Positions 8,348-18,001 of a stretch of DNA of 64,000 nucleotides are shown one piece after another. The notes beneath the pieces were generated by a model, which was not told the DNA's origin, did no database searches, and was given only the letters and a program-made list of their open reading frames with translations. How positions within the stretch are numbered: the stretch's first letter is position 1; each line of letters starts with the position of its first letter. The position numbers and the translations under genes were made by a program. Source of the DNA: Muricoccus roseus (GTDB lineage: Bacteria > Pseudomonadota > Alphaproteobacteria > Acetobacterales > Acetobacteraceae); NCBI RefSeq assembly GCF_900141905.1, contig NZ_FQZF01000002.1:124001-188000 (forward strand), in the 5' to 3' direction.

Positions 8348-9364
8348 CTAAGCCCGCCCGCCCAGGATGGCGAGGATGCTGATGGGCTGGGCGTGGCCGG
8401 CAAGGATCTCCTGCACGGCCTCCAGCAGGGGCGTGTCGGGTCCGCCGGCACGGCGGTGCAGGGTCGTGACCGCGCGCGACCCCTCCGCAAGGAAGCCGGA
8501 GCGGTTCGGGTCGATCGGGATGCCCTTGCCCATCATGAAGCCCAGGGTGCGGTTGCGGCTGGTGTCGCAAAGCCCGGTCAGCAGCGTATCGCCCAGGCCG
8601 CAATGGCAGAGCAGGGCGCTGGAGTCATAACCCAGGCGCCGCAGGATGATGCTGATCTCCTTCACGATCCGGGAGATCAGCAGGAAGGTCGTGTTTTCCG
8701 TCAGCCCCATGGAGGCGACCAGGCCGAGCACCACCGCATAAACGTTCTTGATCGCACTGACCGCGTCCACCGCCTCGGCCGAGGCGCAGTGGTCGAGGTC
8801 CACGGGCAGGCCACGGAACAGGTCCTGCACGACCTGGCGCGCGGATTCCGAACTGGTGCCGCAGGTGAGGCCGGACCATTCGGCGTTGAACAGCGGCCGT
8901 GCGAAAGTGGGGCCCTTCAGGGCGACGTAGCGCACGCCGGGCAGGCGCTGTGCGAACAGGCCGGCGAAGGTGAAGGTTTGGTCGTGCAGCCCCTTCACGA
9001 GGTTAATGACGATAGCATCCGGCGGCAGGTCGCGCTCGAAGCGGGCGACATAGTCGTCCATCTGCTTTGCGGGGAAAGCTAGGCAGACCACATCCGCCGA
9101 CAGGGCGGGCTCGAGCCGGCTGGTGGCCGAAACCGTGTTCGGCAGGGCGTGGCCTGGGAAATAGTTGCGGTTCTCGCCCTCCGCATTGATGGCGGAGGCC
9201 TGCTCCTCGGTGCGGCAGCAGAGGGTGACCGCATGGCCCCCACGCGCGAGGGAGACGCCGACAGCCGTCCCGAACGCGCCGGCGCCGATGACCGTCACGC
9301 TCGCCTTGCGCGGCGTCGCGTGGCCTTCCGTGAGTACGGCGGCGCTGGGCTGCTCGAACGCCAT
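8348..9364 (-). CDS. NAD(P)-dependent glycerol-3-phosphate dehydrogenase (GpsA-like)
   Basis: Reduces dihydroxyacetone phosphate to sn-glycerol-3-phosphate. It is 338 residues, like GpsA. The Rossmann motif VIGAGAFGTAVG is at 25-36, with KGPTFARP and the catalytic-lysine helix SAIKNVYAVVLGL later, and a GLGDTLLTG segment. It sits one base after the TagD-like gene stop, so they are translationally linked. A dedicated copy beside a glycerol-3-phosphate cytidylyltransferase implies that it feeds CDP-glycerol synthesis rather than general phospholipid synthesis. A housekeeping gpsA would be expected elsewhere in the genome. Confidence 0.85.
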   Translation of the reverse strand: MAFEQPSAAVLTEGHATPRKASVTVIGAGAFGTAVGVSLARGGHAVTLCCRTEEQASAINAEGENRNYFPGHALPNTVSATSRLEPALSADVVCLAFPAKQMDDYVARFERDLPPDAIVINLVKGLHDQTFTFAGLFAQRLPGVRYVALKGPTFARPLFNAEWSGLTCGTSSESARQVVQDLFRGLPVDLDHCASAEAVDAVSAIKNVYAVVLGLVASMGLTENTTFLLISRIVKEISIILRRLGYDSSALLCHCGLGDTLLTGLCDTSRNRTLGFMMGKGIPIDPNRSGFLAEGSRAVTTLHRRAGGPDTPLLEAVQEILAGHAQPISILAILGGRA

Positions 9365-9365
9365 G

Positions 9366-9785
9366 TCAGGCGATGATCGAGGCGGGCTGAGCAAGCATCT
9401 GCTTGATGGCGGTGCTCGAGACGCCTTCGGTCCGCGGCAAATAGACGACCTCGCAGATCTCGCGGAAATGGTCGAACCGGCCGGCCCAGTCATGGCCCAT
9501 CACAAGGACGTCCGCCCGGTAGTGTCGGAGGTAATCGGCCTTCAGCTCGAGGCTCTCCTCGACAAACACCTCATCCACGTCCCGGAGCGCGGAGACGATG
9601 GCCATGCGCTCCTCCTGGCAGATCGCCGGGGCTATGCCCTTTTTGGAGAAGTTCAGTGCGTCCGACGAAACGCCGACCGTCAGGCTCGTGCCGAGCGCGC
9701 GCGCGCGCTGGATGATGCGGAGATGGCCTATATGAAACAGATCATAGGTGCCGAACGTGATAACCCGCCGCTCGAAGCCCGGCAT
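9366..9785 (-). CDS. Glycerol-3-phosphate cytidylyltransferase-like (TagD family)
   Basis: A 139-residue single-domain cytidylyltransferase, the normal TagD length. It carries the nucleotide-binding GTYDLFHIGH (12-21) and the RTEGVSST signature (118-125) near the C-terminus. TagD makes CDP-glycerol from CTP and glycerol-3-phosphate; related enzymes use ethanolamine or choline phosphate. The gpsA-like gene immediately downstream supports glycerol-3-phosphate. It is the first gene of the minus-strand module and faces the phosphodiesterase gene across 88 bp, a divergent promoter region. Confidence 0.85.
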   Translation of the reverse strand: MPGFERRVITFGTYDLFHIGHLRIIQRARALGTSLTVGVSSDALNFSKKGIAPAICQEERMAIVSALRDVDEVFVEESLELKADYLRHYRADVLVMGHDWAGRFDHFREICEVVYLPRTEGVSSTAIKQMLAQPASIIA

Positions 9786-9873
9786 GGACCCACCCTCGCT
9801 GTCACGCAGCGGTCATAAGACTGAAACCGATTGCGGTGCAACAAAGATGTGCGCCGGTGCCCAGGACAGGGGG

Positions 9874-10704
9874 ATGACGATGTTGGAGAGAAGGAGTCTT
9901 CTTGGTTCCGCGATTCTGCTCGCCTTGGGCGGCTCCTCGCGAGAACTGTCCGCTTCCGCGACGGCGAGCCAGTCCTTCACGGTTCCTCCCTCACGAATAT
10001 TTGCGCATCGCGGCTTCGGCACGAACGGCGCGCCCAATGCCCTCTCGCCCGAGAACACCCTGGCTGCCTTCCGCCGGGCCGCGTCCCTGGGCGTGGCCGG
10101 GCTGGAGACGGATATTCAGGCTACGCGCGATGGCGTGCCGGTCCTGATGCACGATGCGACGGTGGACCGCACGACGGATGGTGAGGGTGCGGTCAGGGAG
10201 CTGTCAGCGGCCCAGATCGCCTCGCTGAACGCGGCCGGCCGCTTCGGGCCCGGTGCCCCAGCCGAGCCGGTGCCGAGCCTGGCCTCCTATTTCGCCTTGT
10301 GCCGGGAACTGGGGATGGTCGCCTTGCCCGAGCTGAAGGCCGCCCGCCGCCCTGAGGAGGTCGCGCGGATTCTGACCCTGGCCGAGGAGGCGGGAATGGC
10401 GGACCGGGTCGTCTGGTCCTCCCGCCGGCTGCGGACGCTGGAAATCGTCGCGGAGATGCGGGGCGGCCGGAGCCGGCTGGCGCTGATCCGCAACGATCTT
10501 CGAGATTTCGGCACCTTTCTCCAGCTGCCCGGGGAGAAGATGCTGCTGCTGCGGGCCACCGCCCTGCTGCAGGGGCGGGTGGAAGCGAAGGAGGTGACAG
10601 GGGCCGGTGTGTCCCTCGCGGCCTGGACGGTGAACCAGTCCGAGGTAGCCCGGCGGTTGATCGACGGGGGATGCGATTTCATCCTGGCGGATGGTCCGGT
10701 TTGA
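9874..10704 (+). CDS. Exported glycerophosphodiester phosphodiesterase (Tat leader)
   Basis: Cleaves glycerophosphodiesters to glycerol-3-phosphate plus an alcohol. The first 30 residues are a Tat-type leader (ERRSLLGSAILLAL, then a Ser/Ala-rich cleavage region). The 276-residue protein has the GDPD active-site set: AHRGFGTNGAPN, PENTLAAF, ETDIQATRDGVPVLMHD and the Thr-Thr-Asp-Gly loop, ending INDGGCDFILADGP-like. The start at 9874 follows CAGGACAGGGGG; an in-frame ATG six bases on is also possible. It is divergent from the CDP-glycerol module and may trim or recycle the polymer made there. Confidence 0.85.
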   Translation: MTMLERRSLLGSAILLALGGSSRELSASATASQSFTVPPSRIFAHRGFGTNGAPNALSPENTLAAFRRAASLGVAGLETDIQATRDGVPVLMHDATVDRTTDGEGAVRELSAAQIASLNAAGRFGPGAPAEPVPSLASYFALCRELGMVALPELKAARRPEEVARILTLAEEAGMADRVVWSSRRLRTLEIVAEMRGGRSRLALIRNDLRDFGTFLQLPGEKMLLLRATALLQGRVEAKEVTGAGVSLAAWTVNQSEVARRLIDGGCDFILADGPV

Positions 10705-10745
10705 GCTTGCCTTGACGCGCCGGGGCGGCCTCGCGACCCTGGCGT

Positions 10746-11678
10746 ATGGCGGCCCGATCGCTCGAATTCCGGCATCTCGAGGTGCTGCGCGCCCTCATGC
10801 GCACGGGCACGGCGACCGGCGCCGGGGCCCTGCTGGGCGTTTCGCAGCCCGCTATCAGCCGGCTGCTGGCCCAGGCAGAGGCGCGGGCGGGCTTCCCCCT
10901 GTTCGAGCGGGTGCGGGGCCGGCTGGTGCCGACCGTGCTTGCCCATGCCCTGCATGAGGAAGCGGAGCGGGTTTTCATCGGGATCGACGAGATATCGGCC
11001 CTGACCGAGCGGCTGCGGCGCCGGGCGCCGCGCCGGGTGCTGATCGCCTCCATTCCGGTCCTCACCCTCTCCGTCCTGCCCCTTGCGGCCCGCGCCTGGC
11101 GGGAGGCGCGACGCCCCGAGGCGCTGGCGATCCATTCCCGCACCGTCGGTGGGGTGCTGGGCATGGTGGCCTCTCGTCAGGCCGATCTCGGCCTCAGCAC
11201 CAATGTGCCGGCGGTGCCGGGGGTGCGCTCGGCGGTGCTCGCCCGGGGCCGGGCCTTCTGCGCCATGACGGCCGGCCACCGGCTCGCCGCGCTGGAGGTG
11301 GTCCGCGCCGGAGACCTGGACGGCGAGGCCTATATCGCCCTGTCGCGGGAGGAGGGGCGCCAGGCGCTGGTGGACGCCGCGCTGGAGGGCAGCGGCGCGC
11401 GGCCCCTGGAAATTGCCGAGTGCCGGATGACCAGCGGTGCCGCCGCCATGGCGGCCGCCGGGGCCGGGGTGACGGTGGTGGATGCCTTCGGGGCCGCTCC
11501 CTTTCTCGGCGCCGGACTGGTGCTCCGGCCCTTCGAGCCGGCGGTCACGGTCGAGTACCGGCTGCTCTGGGCGGAGGAGGCGCCGGACAGCTTCGGCCGG
11601 TCGATCCTCATCCAGGGCGTCCGCACCGCGGCGCGGGCGGTGACGGCGGAGGTGGCCCGGCATCTGCGCGGGCCATAA
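10746..11678 (+). CDS. LysR-family transcriptional regulator
   Basis: A 310-residue regulator. The N-terminal winged helix-turn-helix (residues 5-65) contains LRALMRTGTATGAGALLGVSQPAISRLLAQAE, and the C-terminal substrate-binding domain of the periplasmic-protein type follows. It is encoded just upstream of, and in the same direction as, the amine-oxidase operon starting at 11749; most LysR genes are divergent, so this arrangement is slightly unusual. It probably activates the operon in response to its substrate. Confidence 0.9.
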   Translation: MAARSLEFRHLEVLRALMRTGTATGAGALLGVSQPAISRLLAQAEARAGFPLFERVRGRLVPTVLAHALHEEAERVFIGIDEISALTERLRRRAPRRVLIASIPVLTLSVLPLAARAWREARRPEALAIHSRTVGGVLGMVASRQADLGLSTNVPAVPGVRSAVLARGRAFCAMTAGHRLAALEVVRAGDLDGEAYIALSREEGRQALVDAALEGSGARPLEIAECRMTSGAAAMAAAGAGVTVVDAFGAAPFLGAGLVLRPFEPAVTVEYRLLWAEEAPDSFGRSILIQGVRTAARAVTAEVARHLRGP

Positions 11679-11692
11679 GTCACCCCCTGGTT

Positions 11693-11711
11693 CCATGACG
11701 ATTTGATATGG
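11693..11711. promoter_or_regulatory. Candidate LysR binding site CCAT-N11-ATGG
   Basis: An interrupted palindrome with the LysR-box geometry (T-N11-A) lies in the 70-bp gap between the LysR gene and the first oxidase gene, about 38 bp before the ATG. The arms are only 4 bp, so chance is possible. Confidence 0.35.
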
Positions 11712-11748
11712 GGTGTGGGGCGGGCACGGATGCAAGGCTCTTCGCCAC

Positions 11749-13083
11749 ATGACCGACGCCCCTTTCGCCCCCGGATTCGTCGAGCGCCCCTATTGGTGGG
11801 ATGCCGCGCCGCCACCGGTGCCCCCCGTGCTTCCCCTGCCGGACCAGGTGGAGGTCGCGATCATCGGCGGTGGCATCGCCGGGCTTTCCACCGCGATCGA
11901 GCTGGGCCGCAACGGGGTGCCCGCCCTGGTGCTGGACCGGGAGGCGATCGGCTGGGGGGCATCGTCCCGCAACGGGGGCGCGCTGAGCGGGGCGGGCAGC
12001 CTGGGCAAGGTGCGGAGCGACCTCGCCGAGGCCTTCGGCAAGGAATACGTCGCCGAGCTGATGGAGGAGGGTGAGCAGGCCTTCGAGAGCTTCGAGGCTT
12101 TCGTCACGCGGGAAGGGTTGGACTGCGACTATGCGCGCTGCGGCCGCTTCGTGGGCGCCCATGCCCCGCGCGCGCTGGATGTGTTGAAGCGCCGGATCGA
12201 GATGATCAACGCCGCCGGCACGGAGGAGGCCTTCTTCGTGCCGCGCGAGCGCGTGGCCGAGGAGATCGCGACCGAGCGGTTCTACGGCGGCATGATGCTG
12301 CGGCGCGCCGGCTCCCTGCATCCGGGCAAGTATGTGCGCTCCCTCGCCGCCGCGGCGGAGCGGCATGGCGCGACCCTTCGGGGTGGTGTGGAGATGCGCG
12401 GCTATCGCCGTGAGGCGGATGGTGGCTTCGTGCTGGAGACGAGTCAGGGGCGCCTGCGCGCGCGGAAGCTGATGATCGCCACCAATGGCTATACGGGTGG
12501 CGCGACACCCTGGCATCGCCGGCGGCTCATCCCGGTGGCGAGCTATATGATTGCGACCGAGGCAATCGGCGAGGAGCGCGTGCGGCGCGTGCTGCCGAAG
12601 CTGCGGGTGTATGGTGATACGAAGAAGGTCCTCTACTACTTCCGTCCCTCGCCCGACCACACGCGCATCCTGTTCGGTGGGCGCGCGAGCTTCGTGAATG
12701 CGGATACGCGGCGGTCCGGCGCGACGCTTCACCGCTTCCTGACGGATCTGATCCCGGATCTCGCGGATGTGCGGATCACCCATTCCTGGAAAGGCAATGT
12801 CGCCTTCGCCTTCGACATGATGCCGCATCTCGGCGAGCATGAGGGTGTGCATTTCGCCATGGCTTGCAACGGCAGCGGCGTGGTGACCATGACCCATCTC
12901 GGCCAGGCCGTCGCGCAGACCATGCTTGGCGGCGCAAACCGGCCCTCCGCCTTCGCGCGCCTCACCTTCCCGACACGGCCCCTCTACACCGGGCACCCCT
13001 GGTTCCTGCCCCTGGTCGGCCTTTCCTACCAGCTCCGCGACCGGCTCGATGGCTGGCGCGTGCCCCGAAAGGATTCGGCGTGA
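11749..13083 (+). CDS. FAD-dependent amine/amino-acid oxidoreductase (DAO family)
   Basis: A 444-residue flavoprotein. The dinucleotide-binding motif is IIGGGIAGLSTAIELG (about 41-56), followed by the second glycine-rich stretch (WGASSRNGGALSGAG) seen in PuuB/OrdL-type oxidases. The C-terminal GSGVVTMTHLG closes the FAD site. An aromatic N-terminal segment (PYWWDAAPP) is also typical of gamma-glutamylputrescine oxidase-like enzymes. It oxidises a C-N bond to an imine; the exact amine is unknown. First gene of an eight-gene operon, it overlaps the M24 gene by one base. Confidence 0.85.
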   Translation: MTDAPFAPGFVERPYWWDAAPPPVPPVLPLPDQVEVAIIGGGIAGLSTAIELGRNGVPALVLDREAIGWGASSRNGGALSGAGSLGKVRSDLAEAFGKEYVAELMEEGEQAFESFEAFVTREGLDCDYARCGRFVGAHAPRALDVLKRRIEMINAAGTEEAFFVPRERVAEEIATERFYGGMMLRRAGSLHPGKYVRSLAAAAERHGATLRGGVEMRGYRREADGGFVLETSQGRLRARKLMIATNGYTGGATPWHRRRLIPVASYMIATEAIGEERVRRVLPKLRVYGDTKKVLYYFRPSPDHTRILFGGRASFVNADTRRSGATLHRFLTDLIPDLADVRITHSWKGNVAFAFDMMPHLGEHEGVHFAMACNGSGVVTMTHLGQAVAQTMLGGANRPSAFARLTFPTRPLYTGHPWFLPLVGLSYQLRDRLDGWRVPRKDSA

Positions 13084-14219
13084 TGGGCCAGCACCCCTAT
13101 TTCGCGCCGCAGGAATTCGCGACGCGGCTGGCGCGGCTGAAGGAGCGCCTGCACGCCTCCGGCGTCGATGCCGCGCTGTTCGACGAGATCGAGGCGATGA
13201 CCTGGATCTCAGGCTTCGGCAGTTCCGCCAACCGTTGGCGCTGCGTCGTCATTCCGCTGGAGGCGGAACCCCTCTTCCTCATCCGTGCGCTGGATGCCTC
13301 CGTGTGCCGGCAGCGGAGCTGGATCACGGATGTGCCGACCTTCCGCGACTGGGAGGACCCTGTCCCCGTGCTCGCCGAGAGCCTGCGCGCACGCGGCCTA
13401 GCCGAGGCCACGATCGGGCTGGATTTCGACAGCTACGGCACCTCCATCGCCCGCATGGCCGCGCTGAAGGGGGCGCTGCCCAGGGCACGCTTCGTGAATA
13501 TCGGGGCGATGGTCGCGGAGCTGCGGCTGATCAAGTCGCCGGCCGAGATCGAGCTGCTGCGTCGCGCGGCGGCCATCGCGGACGAGGCGCTGCGGCGCGC
13601 GGCGACGGTCTGCGTGCCGGGCGGGACGCAGCGCGAGGCGGCGAAGGTCGCGCAGCAGACCTTCGTGGAGATGGGCGGCGATCCCTACCGGCCAGGACCG
13701 ATCACGGCGGGACGCGGCTGGGACTTCCTGCACGGCCATCTCGGGGACGAGCCACTTTCCGCCGGTGATGTCGTGCATATCGAGCTGACGCCGCGGATCC
13801 ATGGCTATTCGTCCCGCGTTATGCGCTGCGTGGTGCTGGGCGAGCCGGAGCCGGAGCGCCTGCGCGCGACGGAAATCCTGGCGGAGCTGCAGGACCGGCA
13901 GATCGCCGCCATGATTCCGGGAGCCCTTGCCGAGGATGTGGACGCGATCCTGCGGGACGGCGTGATCCGCGCCGGGCTGCGCGAGAGCTATGACAACATC
14001 ACCGGCTACACTCTTGGCCTCTACGGTGATGCGGGGCCGCGCACGAGCGACTTCACGCGCATCCTCCATCCCGGTGCGACCTGGCGGCTTGAGCCGGGAA
14101 TGGTCTTTCATGTCTATGCCTCGGCGGGCGGTGCGGCACTGAGCGAGTCCGTGCTCATCACGGAGACCGGCCCCGAGCTGCTGACGCATCTGCCGCGCAC
14201 GCTGCTGATCAACCGATAG
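13083..14219 (+). CDS. M24 (pita-bread) family hydrolase lacking most metal ligands
   Basis: A 378-residue two-domain protein: a creatinase/prolidase-type N-domain (1-150) and a pita-bread C-domain (about 155-370). Canonical Xaa-Pro peptidases carry Asp, Asp, His, Glu, Glu metal ligands. Here the aligned residues appear to be E234 (VHIELTP), R245 (GYSSRVMR), Y309, Y345 and E355, so four of five are changed. That pattern is like creatinase and other metal-independent C-N hydrolases of the fold, not a metallopeptidase. In this operon a role in opening an N-containing substrate before oxidation is likely. My alignment is by eye. Confidence 0.75.
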   Translation: MGQHPYFAPQEFATRLARLKERLHASGVDAALFDEIEAMTWISGFGSSANRWRCVVIPLEAEPLFLIRALDASVCRQRSWITDVPTFRDWEDPVPVLAESLRARGLAEATIGLDFDSYGTSIARMAALKGALPRARFVNIGAMVAELRLIKSPAEIELLRRAAAIADEALRRAATVCVPGGTQREAAKVAQQTFVEMGGDPYRPGPITAGRGWDFLHGHLGDEPLSAGDVVHIELTPRIHGYSSRVMRCVVLGEPEPERLRATEILAELQDRQIAAMIPGALAEDVDAILRDGVIRAGLRESYDNITGYTLGLYGDAGPRTSDFTRILHPGATWRLEPGMVFHVYASAGGAALSESVLITETGPELLTHLPRTLLINR

Positions 14220-14230
14220 GAAGAACTTGC

Positions 14231-14608
14231 ATGTTCGAAGTCGTCGAGACCGGAATCGTCAAGTCCAAGGGGCCGATCAACGGCACGGTGAAGAAGGGCA
14301 ACCTTGTCCTGACCGCGCAGGTACCGAAGGACCCTGAAACCGGTGCCATCATCCCCGGTGATATCGAGACCCAGACCCGCCGCACCCTGTCGAACCTCAA
14401 GATGGCGATCGAGGCCGCGGGCGGCACGCTGGCGGATGTGATGCTCTGCCAGATCTATCTGGTAGAGCCGGGCGATGCGGCCGGGATGAACGCGGTCTAT
14501 CGCGAGTTCTTCCAGGAGCCCTATCCCTGCCGGGCGACGGTGGTGGTGAAGGAGCTGCTCGCCCCGGGCATGCGGATCGAGCTCATCGCGACGGCGCAGC
14601 TCGGCTGA
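14231..14608 (+). CDS. RidA-family enamine/imine deaminase
   Basis: A 125-residue RidA/YjgF protein. It has the substrate-binding arginine R101 in PCRATVVV and E117 near the C-terminal IELIATAQL, both conserved in active deaminases. RidA proteins hydrolyse reactive imines and enamines released by flavin oxidases. Being between two FAD oxidase genes fits that task exactly. It overlaps the next gene by one base (TGATG). The AAGAACTTG region before the ATG gives a modest ribosome site. Confidence 0.9.
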   Translation: MFEVVETGIVKSKGPINGTVKKGNLVLTAQVPKDPETGAIIPGDIETQTRRTLSNLKMAIEAAGGTLADVMLCQIYLVEPGDAAGMNAVYREFFQEPYPCRATVVVKELLAPGMRIELIATAQLG

Positions 14609-15852
14609 TGGGCGCCGGGCGGGTCATCATCCTCGGCGCGGGGGTGGCGGGGCTTTCGACGGCCTTGCCGCTGCTGCGTGCCGGGCGCGAGGTGACGGTG
14701 ATCGACCCGCTCGGGCCGGCCGGTGGCGCCTCCTTCGGCAATGCCGGCCTGCTGAGTGCCGATACGGCGGTGCCCATCGCGCTCCCGGGGATGCTGCGCA
14801 AGGTGCCGGGGTGGCTGACGGATCCGCTCGGGCCCCTCGTGGTGCGCCCGGGCTACCTGCCCAAGGCAGCACCTTGGCTCGCCCGCTGGATCCGTGCCGG
14901 GCGCATGGAGCGTGTCCACGCGATCTCGGACGCCATGCGCGCGCTGCACACGCCCGCCTTCGACGACTGGCGCGAGCTGCTGGGCGCGGAGGGATATTCC
15001 GAGCTCATCCGCCGTAGCGGGCAGGTGCAGATCTGGGACGATCCGGAGGAAACGCCCGGCGCCGCGCTGGAGCGCGGGCTGCGCGAGCGCCTGGGCATCC
15101 GGGCGGAGGTGCTGGGGCAGGACGAAATCCGGCAGTTCTTCCCCGGTATCGCGCGGCACGTCTCGCGCGGCGTGCTGATCCCCGGCAATGGCCATACGAT
15201 CAGCCCGCCGCGCGCGGTTCGCCGCCTGGGCGAGCTGTTCCAGGCGGGCGGCGGCACCATCCTGCCGGAACGCGCCATGAAGCTGATCCCGCGCGAGGGC
15301 GGCGGCTGGATGGTGATGACCAACACCGCCAACCACCTGGCGGAGCAGGTGGTGGTCGCCGGCGGCGCCTGGTCGCGGCTGCTGCTGGACCCGCTCGGCA
15401 TCCGCGTGCCGTTGGAGACGGAGCGTGGCTACCACCTGATGCTGCCCGATCCGAGCATCACCCCGAAGCTCCCCATTCTCTACAAATCCGGCAATTTCGG
15501 GGTGACACCGATGGCCGAGGGGCTGCGCGTCGCGGGCACCGTGGAGATCGCCGGGCTGGATGCGGCGCCGGACGAGCGGCGCGCGCAGCAGCTTCTCCGC
15601 CAGCTTCGCGGGCTCTTCCCCGAGATTCAGGGTGGCGAGCCGCGGCTCTGGATGGGCTATCGTCCCTCCACGCCGGACAGTCTTCCGGTGCTGGGGCCGG
15701 TGCCCTCGCATCCTGGCCTGCATCTCTGCTTCGGCCATGGCCATTTCGGCATGACCGGCGGTCCGCCCAGCGGAAGGCTGGTAGCCGGCACGATTCTTGG
15801 AGACACGCCGCGCATCGACATGGCTCCCTATGCCATCACCCGATTCCACTGA
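14608..15852 (+). CDS. FAD-dependent amino-acid dehydrogenase (DadA-like)
   Basis: A 414-residue D-amino-acid dehydrogenase-like flavoprotein. The FAD motif ILGAGVAGLSTALPLLRAG is near residues 8-26, followed by GGASFGNAGLLS, which is typical of DadA. The C-terminal part has the MGYRPSTPDSLPVLGP and CFGHGHFGMT signatures. It oxidises an amine or D-amino acid to an imino acid with electrons passed to a quinone or oxygen. It is the second oxidase in the operon and suggests two successive oxidations in one pathway. Confidence 0.85.
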   Translation: MGAGRVIILGAGVAGLSTALPLLRAGREVTVIDPLGPAGGASFGNAGLLSADTAVPIALPGMLRKVPGWLTDPLGPLVVRPGYLPKAAPWLARWIRAGRMERVHAISDAMRALHTPAFDDWRELLGAEGYSELIRRSGQVQIWDDPEETPGAALERGLRERLGIRAEVLGQDEIRQFFPGIARHVSRGVLIPGNGHTISPPRAVRRLGELFQAGGGTILPERAMKLIPREGGGWMVMTNTANHLAEQVVVAGGAWSRLLLDPLGIRVPLETERGYHLMLPDPSITPKLPILYKSGNFGVTPMAEGLRVAGTVEIAGLDAAPDERRAQQLLRQLRGLFPEIQGGEPRLWMGYRPSTPDSLPVLGPVPSHPGLHLCFGHGHFGMTGGPPSGRLVAGTILGDTPRIDMAPYAITRFH

Positions 15853-15883
15853 CACCATTCCTGCCAGAAAAGAGGGGCGACGC

Positions 15884-16935
15884 ATGACCGACCTGATCCG
15901 CCTGAACAGGCGCCTGCTGCTGGGCACCGCGCTTGCGGCACCCGCGCTGATCTCGCGCCCCGCGCGCGCGGCCGGCGAGGTGATCGTCCGCACGCCCGGC
16001 GGCACCTATGACGACGTGATGCGCCGCCATGTCTACGAGCCCTTCACGCGGGAGACGGGCATCGTCGTGCGGCCCGTCGCGGCCACCGCCTCCAAGCTGA
16101 TCGCCATGTTCCGCGCCAACAACGTGGAACTGGACCTGATCGACACGGGTGACGGCCAGCTCCTCACCCTTGAGCGCATGGGGGCGCTCGCGCCGATCGC
16201 CTATGACAAGTGGAAGTGGTCCAAGGCCGAGGACATCATCCCCGAGGTCCGCAACGAGCGCCGCGTGGCCAACTTCGTCTATTGCACCGTGCTGGCCTAC
16301 AACAAGGACCACTTCGCGGGCGGTGCCCCGAATTCCTGGGCCGAGTTCTGGGATGCCGGGAAGTTCCCGGGGCCGCGCATGCTGGCCGACATGGCCTCCG
16401 GCTCGCCCAATCTCGAATTCGCGCTGCTGGCTGACGGCGTGCCGAAGGACCGGATCTATCCCATCGACGTGGACCGCGCGCTGAAGTCGCTCGACCGCAT
16501 CCGTCCGCAGATCCGCCGTTTCTGGGATACGGGCGCGATGTCCGCCCAGATGCTGTCGGACAAGGAAGTGGTCGCCGGGTCCATCTGGAACGGCCGCCTG
16601 CAGGTGCTGATCGATCGTGGGGCCCCGCTCGCCTATACCTGGAACGAGCACATGATCCAGGTGCAGGCGCTGGGCGTGTTCAAGGACGCGCAGAACGCGC
16701 AGGGCGCGCAGCTCCTCATCGACTACATGCTGCAGCCCGAGGTGCAGGCGAAGTATTCGAAGGATCTGATCTACGGGCCGACGAACAACCGCGCCTTCCC
16801 ACTGCTGACCGAGGAGGAGCGCGCCCGCGCCCCCGGCAGCCCGACCTCCCGGCAGACCGGCTTCTTTCAGAACAGCGTCTGGTGGGAGGACAACCGGGAC
16901 CGCGTAAACCGCACCTGGTCGCGTTGGGTCCAGCG

Positions 16936-16939
<4 letters not shown>
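15884..16939 (+). CDS. ABC importer substrate-binding protein (spermidine/putrescine type)
   Basis: A 351-residue periplasmic binding protein. It has a Tat/Sec-like leader (NRRLLLGTALAAPALISRPARA, cleaved near residue 30) and a PotD/iron-type fold start (EVIVRTPGGTYDDVMRRHVYEPF). The motif VLAYNKDHFAGGAPNSWAEFWD is typical of polyamine-type receptors. A strong ribosome site AGAGGGG precedes the ATG. Its last codon overlaps the ATPase gene start. It should define the nutrient that feeds the two oxidases; a polyamine, betaine or cyclic amino compound is plausible. Confidence 0.85.
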
Positions 16940-17997
<1,058 letters not shown>

Positions 17998-18001
17998 CGC
18001 C

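Noticed and set aside
10287-11750. A 487-residue open frame antisense to the LysR gene.
   Set aside because: The LysR domain is clear on the other strand.
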